A DNA stretch of 7,371 bases, from NCBI GenBank assembly GCA_947457025.1, contig CANGUI010000088.1, positions 1-7,371 of the forward strand, read 5' to 3'. The DNA comes from Flammeovirgaceae bacterium (GTDB lineage Bacteria; Bacteroidota; Bacteroidia; Cytophagales; Cyclobacteriaceae). Numbering within the stretch: the stretch's first letter is position 1; the number at the start of each line of letters is the position of its first letter. A program made the translations under genes and the position numbers. The notes below the pieces were generated by a model, which worked only from the letters and a program-made list of their open reading frames with translations, had not been told where the DNA came from and ran no database searches. Of this stretch, positions 5,935 through 7,371 are shown one piece after another.

Positions 5935-7209
5935 ATGGCAAAATCACATGTTAGCTGGCTGTTCGGTGGCTGTCTGGTCGTTATCATTTTGTTTTGCGCG
6001 GGCCCGCTAGTTGCCCAAAAGAAACTGCGGCTTGAAGACTTCGTCTACGAAGAACAAATTCGATCCATTATGGTGCACCAGGCAGGCACGGCGACAGGAC
6101 CTCTTAGGCCTGCAGCTTCACCCCTTCAACAACAACGGCTGGTACTCGAATTTGATGACATTCAGGAATCGTACACTAGTTACTTTTTCCGGTTGCAACA
6201 CTGCACCCTCGACTGGCAGCCATCGGCCTTGAGAGACTTGGACTATCTCACCGACTTTAATGAGTTCCCGATTAATCAATACACGTTCTCCGATAACACA
6301 CACCTGCCCTATGTGCATTATACGGCTGCGCTACCCGCGGTAAAGTTACCTGGAAATTACCTGTTAGTTGTGTACCGCGATGGCAACCGGGAGGACTTGA
6401 TTCTTACCAGGCGGCTACTGGTGTACGAGAACCGGATCAATGTTGTATCACTTACGAATTTCGCCGGAGCGGGTACCCTTCAGGAAGGCCGGCAGCCTTT
6501 GAACTTCATAGTGAATTATGGGAGCTTACAGGTCATTAATCCACCTGATATGATACGCGTGGTGGTGCGTCAAAATTACAGGTGGGATAACGCACTTTTT
6601 AATCCCCAGGCCACTTTTGTGCGAGATAACGCCCGTGAAATCGAATACCGTTTTTTTGACTTTGATAATTCCTTTCCGGCAGGGAATGAATTCCGGTTTG
6701 TTGATTTCCGTTCGCTGATCGCGCCAGGTCAGCATGTACAACGGATCAACCGAACAATTAAGCCCTACGAAGTCTATGTGATGCCTGACGGCAGCCGTGA
6801 AGGCCAGGCATATGCACAGTACCGCGATCTCAATGGGCAATTCATAGTGGATAACCGGGATTTTCCGGAACCGACAATCTCATCGAACTACGTGTTTTTA
6901 AATTTCTTTTTGAAGTCGCCACAACTCCCGGATCCGATTTTTGTTGTGGGACAGTTCAATCAGTACACCCGCACCAAGGAAAACGAGATGGTCTACAGCC
7001 GAACCAGCGGTGGATACGAGGCCTCCATCTTACTCAAGCAGGGGCTTTACAACTATCAATACGTAACCGGGGGAACCAACCCGAATCGACTGGAAGGTGA
7101 TCGCTTCGAAACGGAAAATTCGTACGACGTGCTGGTGTACTATCGTTCGATAAAGCCTTTCTCCGATTTGCTGCTGGGATATGCCACCTGGTCTTTGAAT
7201 ACGCGCTAA
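5935..7209 (+). CDS. Type IX secretion system plug-family protein (DUF5103)
   Basis: The 424-residue product has a signal peptide (hydrophobic 8-24, probable cleavage after LVA at 25-27). I recognise the DUF5103/T9SS plug family from features spread over its whole length. These are an N-terminal domain with FRLQHCTLDWQPS (85-97) and the YLTDFNEFPINQYTFS segment (104-119). They also include a second stretch with GQHVQRINRT (265-274), MPDGSREGQAYAQYRDLNG (283-301) and a C-terminal beta-sandwich with VVGQFNQY (337-344), YEASILLKQGLYNYQYV (361-377) and FETENSYDVLVYYR (391-404). Length is typical and the gene appears intact. In the SprA translocon of T9SS, the plug protein seals the periplasmic opening of the giant outer-membrane barrel when no cargo is being exported; this family member is presumed periplasmic with that role. 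It is divergent from the ECF sigma gene and its TAA stop overlaps the stop of the convergent gene. Whether it is the SprA plug itself or a paralogue cannot be judged here. Confidence 0.9.
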   Translation: MAKSHVSWLFGGCLVVIILFCAGPLVAQKKLRLEDFVYEEQIRSIMVHQAGTATGPLRPAASPLQQQRLVLEFDDIQESYTSYFFRLQHCTLDWQPSALRDLDYLTDFNEFPINQYTFSDNTHLPYVHYTAALPAVKLPGNYLLVVYRDGNREDLILTRRLLVYENRINVVSLTNFAGAGTLQEGRQPLNFIVNYGSLQVINPPDMIRVVVRQNYRWDNALFNPQATFVRDNAREIEYRFFDFDNSFPAGNEFRFVDFRSLIAPGQHVQRINRTIKPYEVYVMPDGSREGQAYAQYRDLNGQFIVDNRDFPEPTISSNYVFLNFFLKSPQLPDPIFVVGQFNQYTRTKENEMVYSRTSGGYEASILLKQGLYNYQYVTGGTNPNRLEGDRFETENSYDVLVYYRSIKPFSDLLLGYATWSLNTR

Positions 7210-7371
7210 GCGTAGTCGAAGGCCGCGTCCGCTTCTTGGCGGATCATTTCCGGCATGGCCACATCCAACATACCAAAACCTTTGTGACCAAAATACCCGA
7301 GGCCATTGGCATATACAAACTGCTGTACGGCAACGGGTGCAAACAAGGTGAATGGAAAAGTATAGCCACGA
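7206..7371 (-). CDS. Partial gene, C-terminal 54 codons of an unidentified protein
   Basis: A reading frame enters from beyond the right edge and runs 54 sense codons to TAG (7208-7206). The visible part reads GYTFPFTLFAPVAVQQ near its start, then YANGLGYFGHKGFGMLD, and ends with the acidic, helical-looking IRQEADAAFDYA. I do not recognise the family and propose no function. Support comes from the uninterrupted frame and from natural-looking composition. The stop overlaps the plug gene's TAA by 4 bases, a tidy convergent arrangement. A plus-strand frame beginning about 7212 is also open to the window edge, but it would need a GTG or TTG start directly after the plug gene and reads less naturally. 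Confidence 0.55.
   Translation of the reverse strand, partial: RGYTFPFTLFAPVAVQQFVYANGLGYFGHKGFGMLDVAMPEMIRQEADAAFDYA

Noticed and set aside
7212..7371. Plus-strand open frame running to the right edge after the plug gene
   Set aside because: No ATG start, only GTG or TTG codons with no plausible ribosome-binding site, and the minus-strand frame is a better candidate.

Overview
This 7.4 kb window is gene-dense bacterial DNA from a member of the Bacteroidota, most likely a Cytophagales-type organism (an inference). The grounds are a type IX secretion system (T9SS) plug-family protein, a lipoprotein built from LVIVD-type repeats, an ECF sigma factor followed by an anti-sigma factor fused to an outer-membrane barrel, a perfect match to the Bacteroidota -7 promoter consensus TAnnTTTG, and start codons without clear Shine-Dalgarno sequences.

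Layout from left to right. An ABC-F ATPase (34-1929, +) has a promoter-like box only a few bases upstream. It converges, with a 9-base gap, on a four-gene minus-strand block that reads right to left. That block runs: ECF sigma factor (5849-5289), single-pass anti-sigma protein ending in a predicted beta-barrel (5308-3899), LVIVD beta-propeller lipoprotein (3851-2538) and a small predicted outer-membrane beta-barrel protein (2541-1939). Sigma and anti-sigma genes overlap by 20 bases, anti-sigma to lipoprotein is 47 bases, and lipoprotein and barrel genes overlap as ATGA, so the block looks like one operon. Divergent from the sigma gene across 85 bases lies a T9SS plug/DUF5103 protein (5935-7209, +). 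The window ends with the last 54 codons of an unidentified minus-strand gene whose stop overlaps that of the plug gene. No stretch above 300 bases lacks a gene, and I saw no tRNA, rRNA, mobile element or CRISPR.

The most interesting unit is the minus-strand operon. The anti-sigma protein has a short cytoplasmic N-terminus, one inner-membrane helix, a roughly 165-residue low-complexity linker and a C-terminal barrel-like domain ending in Phe. It could therefore span both membranes and report outer-membrane state directly to the sigma factor, as described for the Dma/Das pairs of Bacteroides thetaiotaomicron. Two further exported proteins, a surface or periplasmic propeller lipoprotein and an extra small barrel, are apparently co-transcribed and are candidate partners or outputs of the switch. 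The divergent T9SS plug gene shares the control region, so it is a plausible target. These functional links are inferred from layout and architecture.
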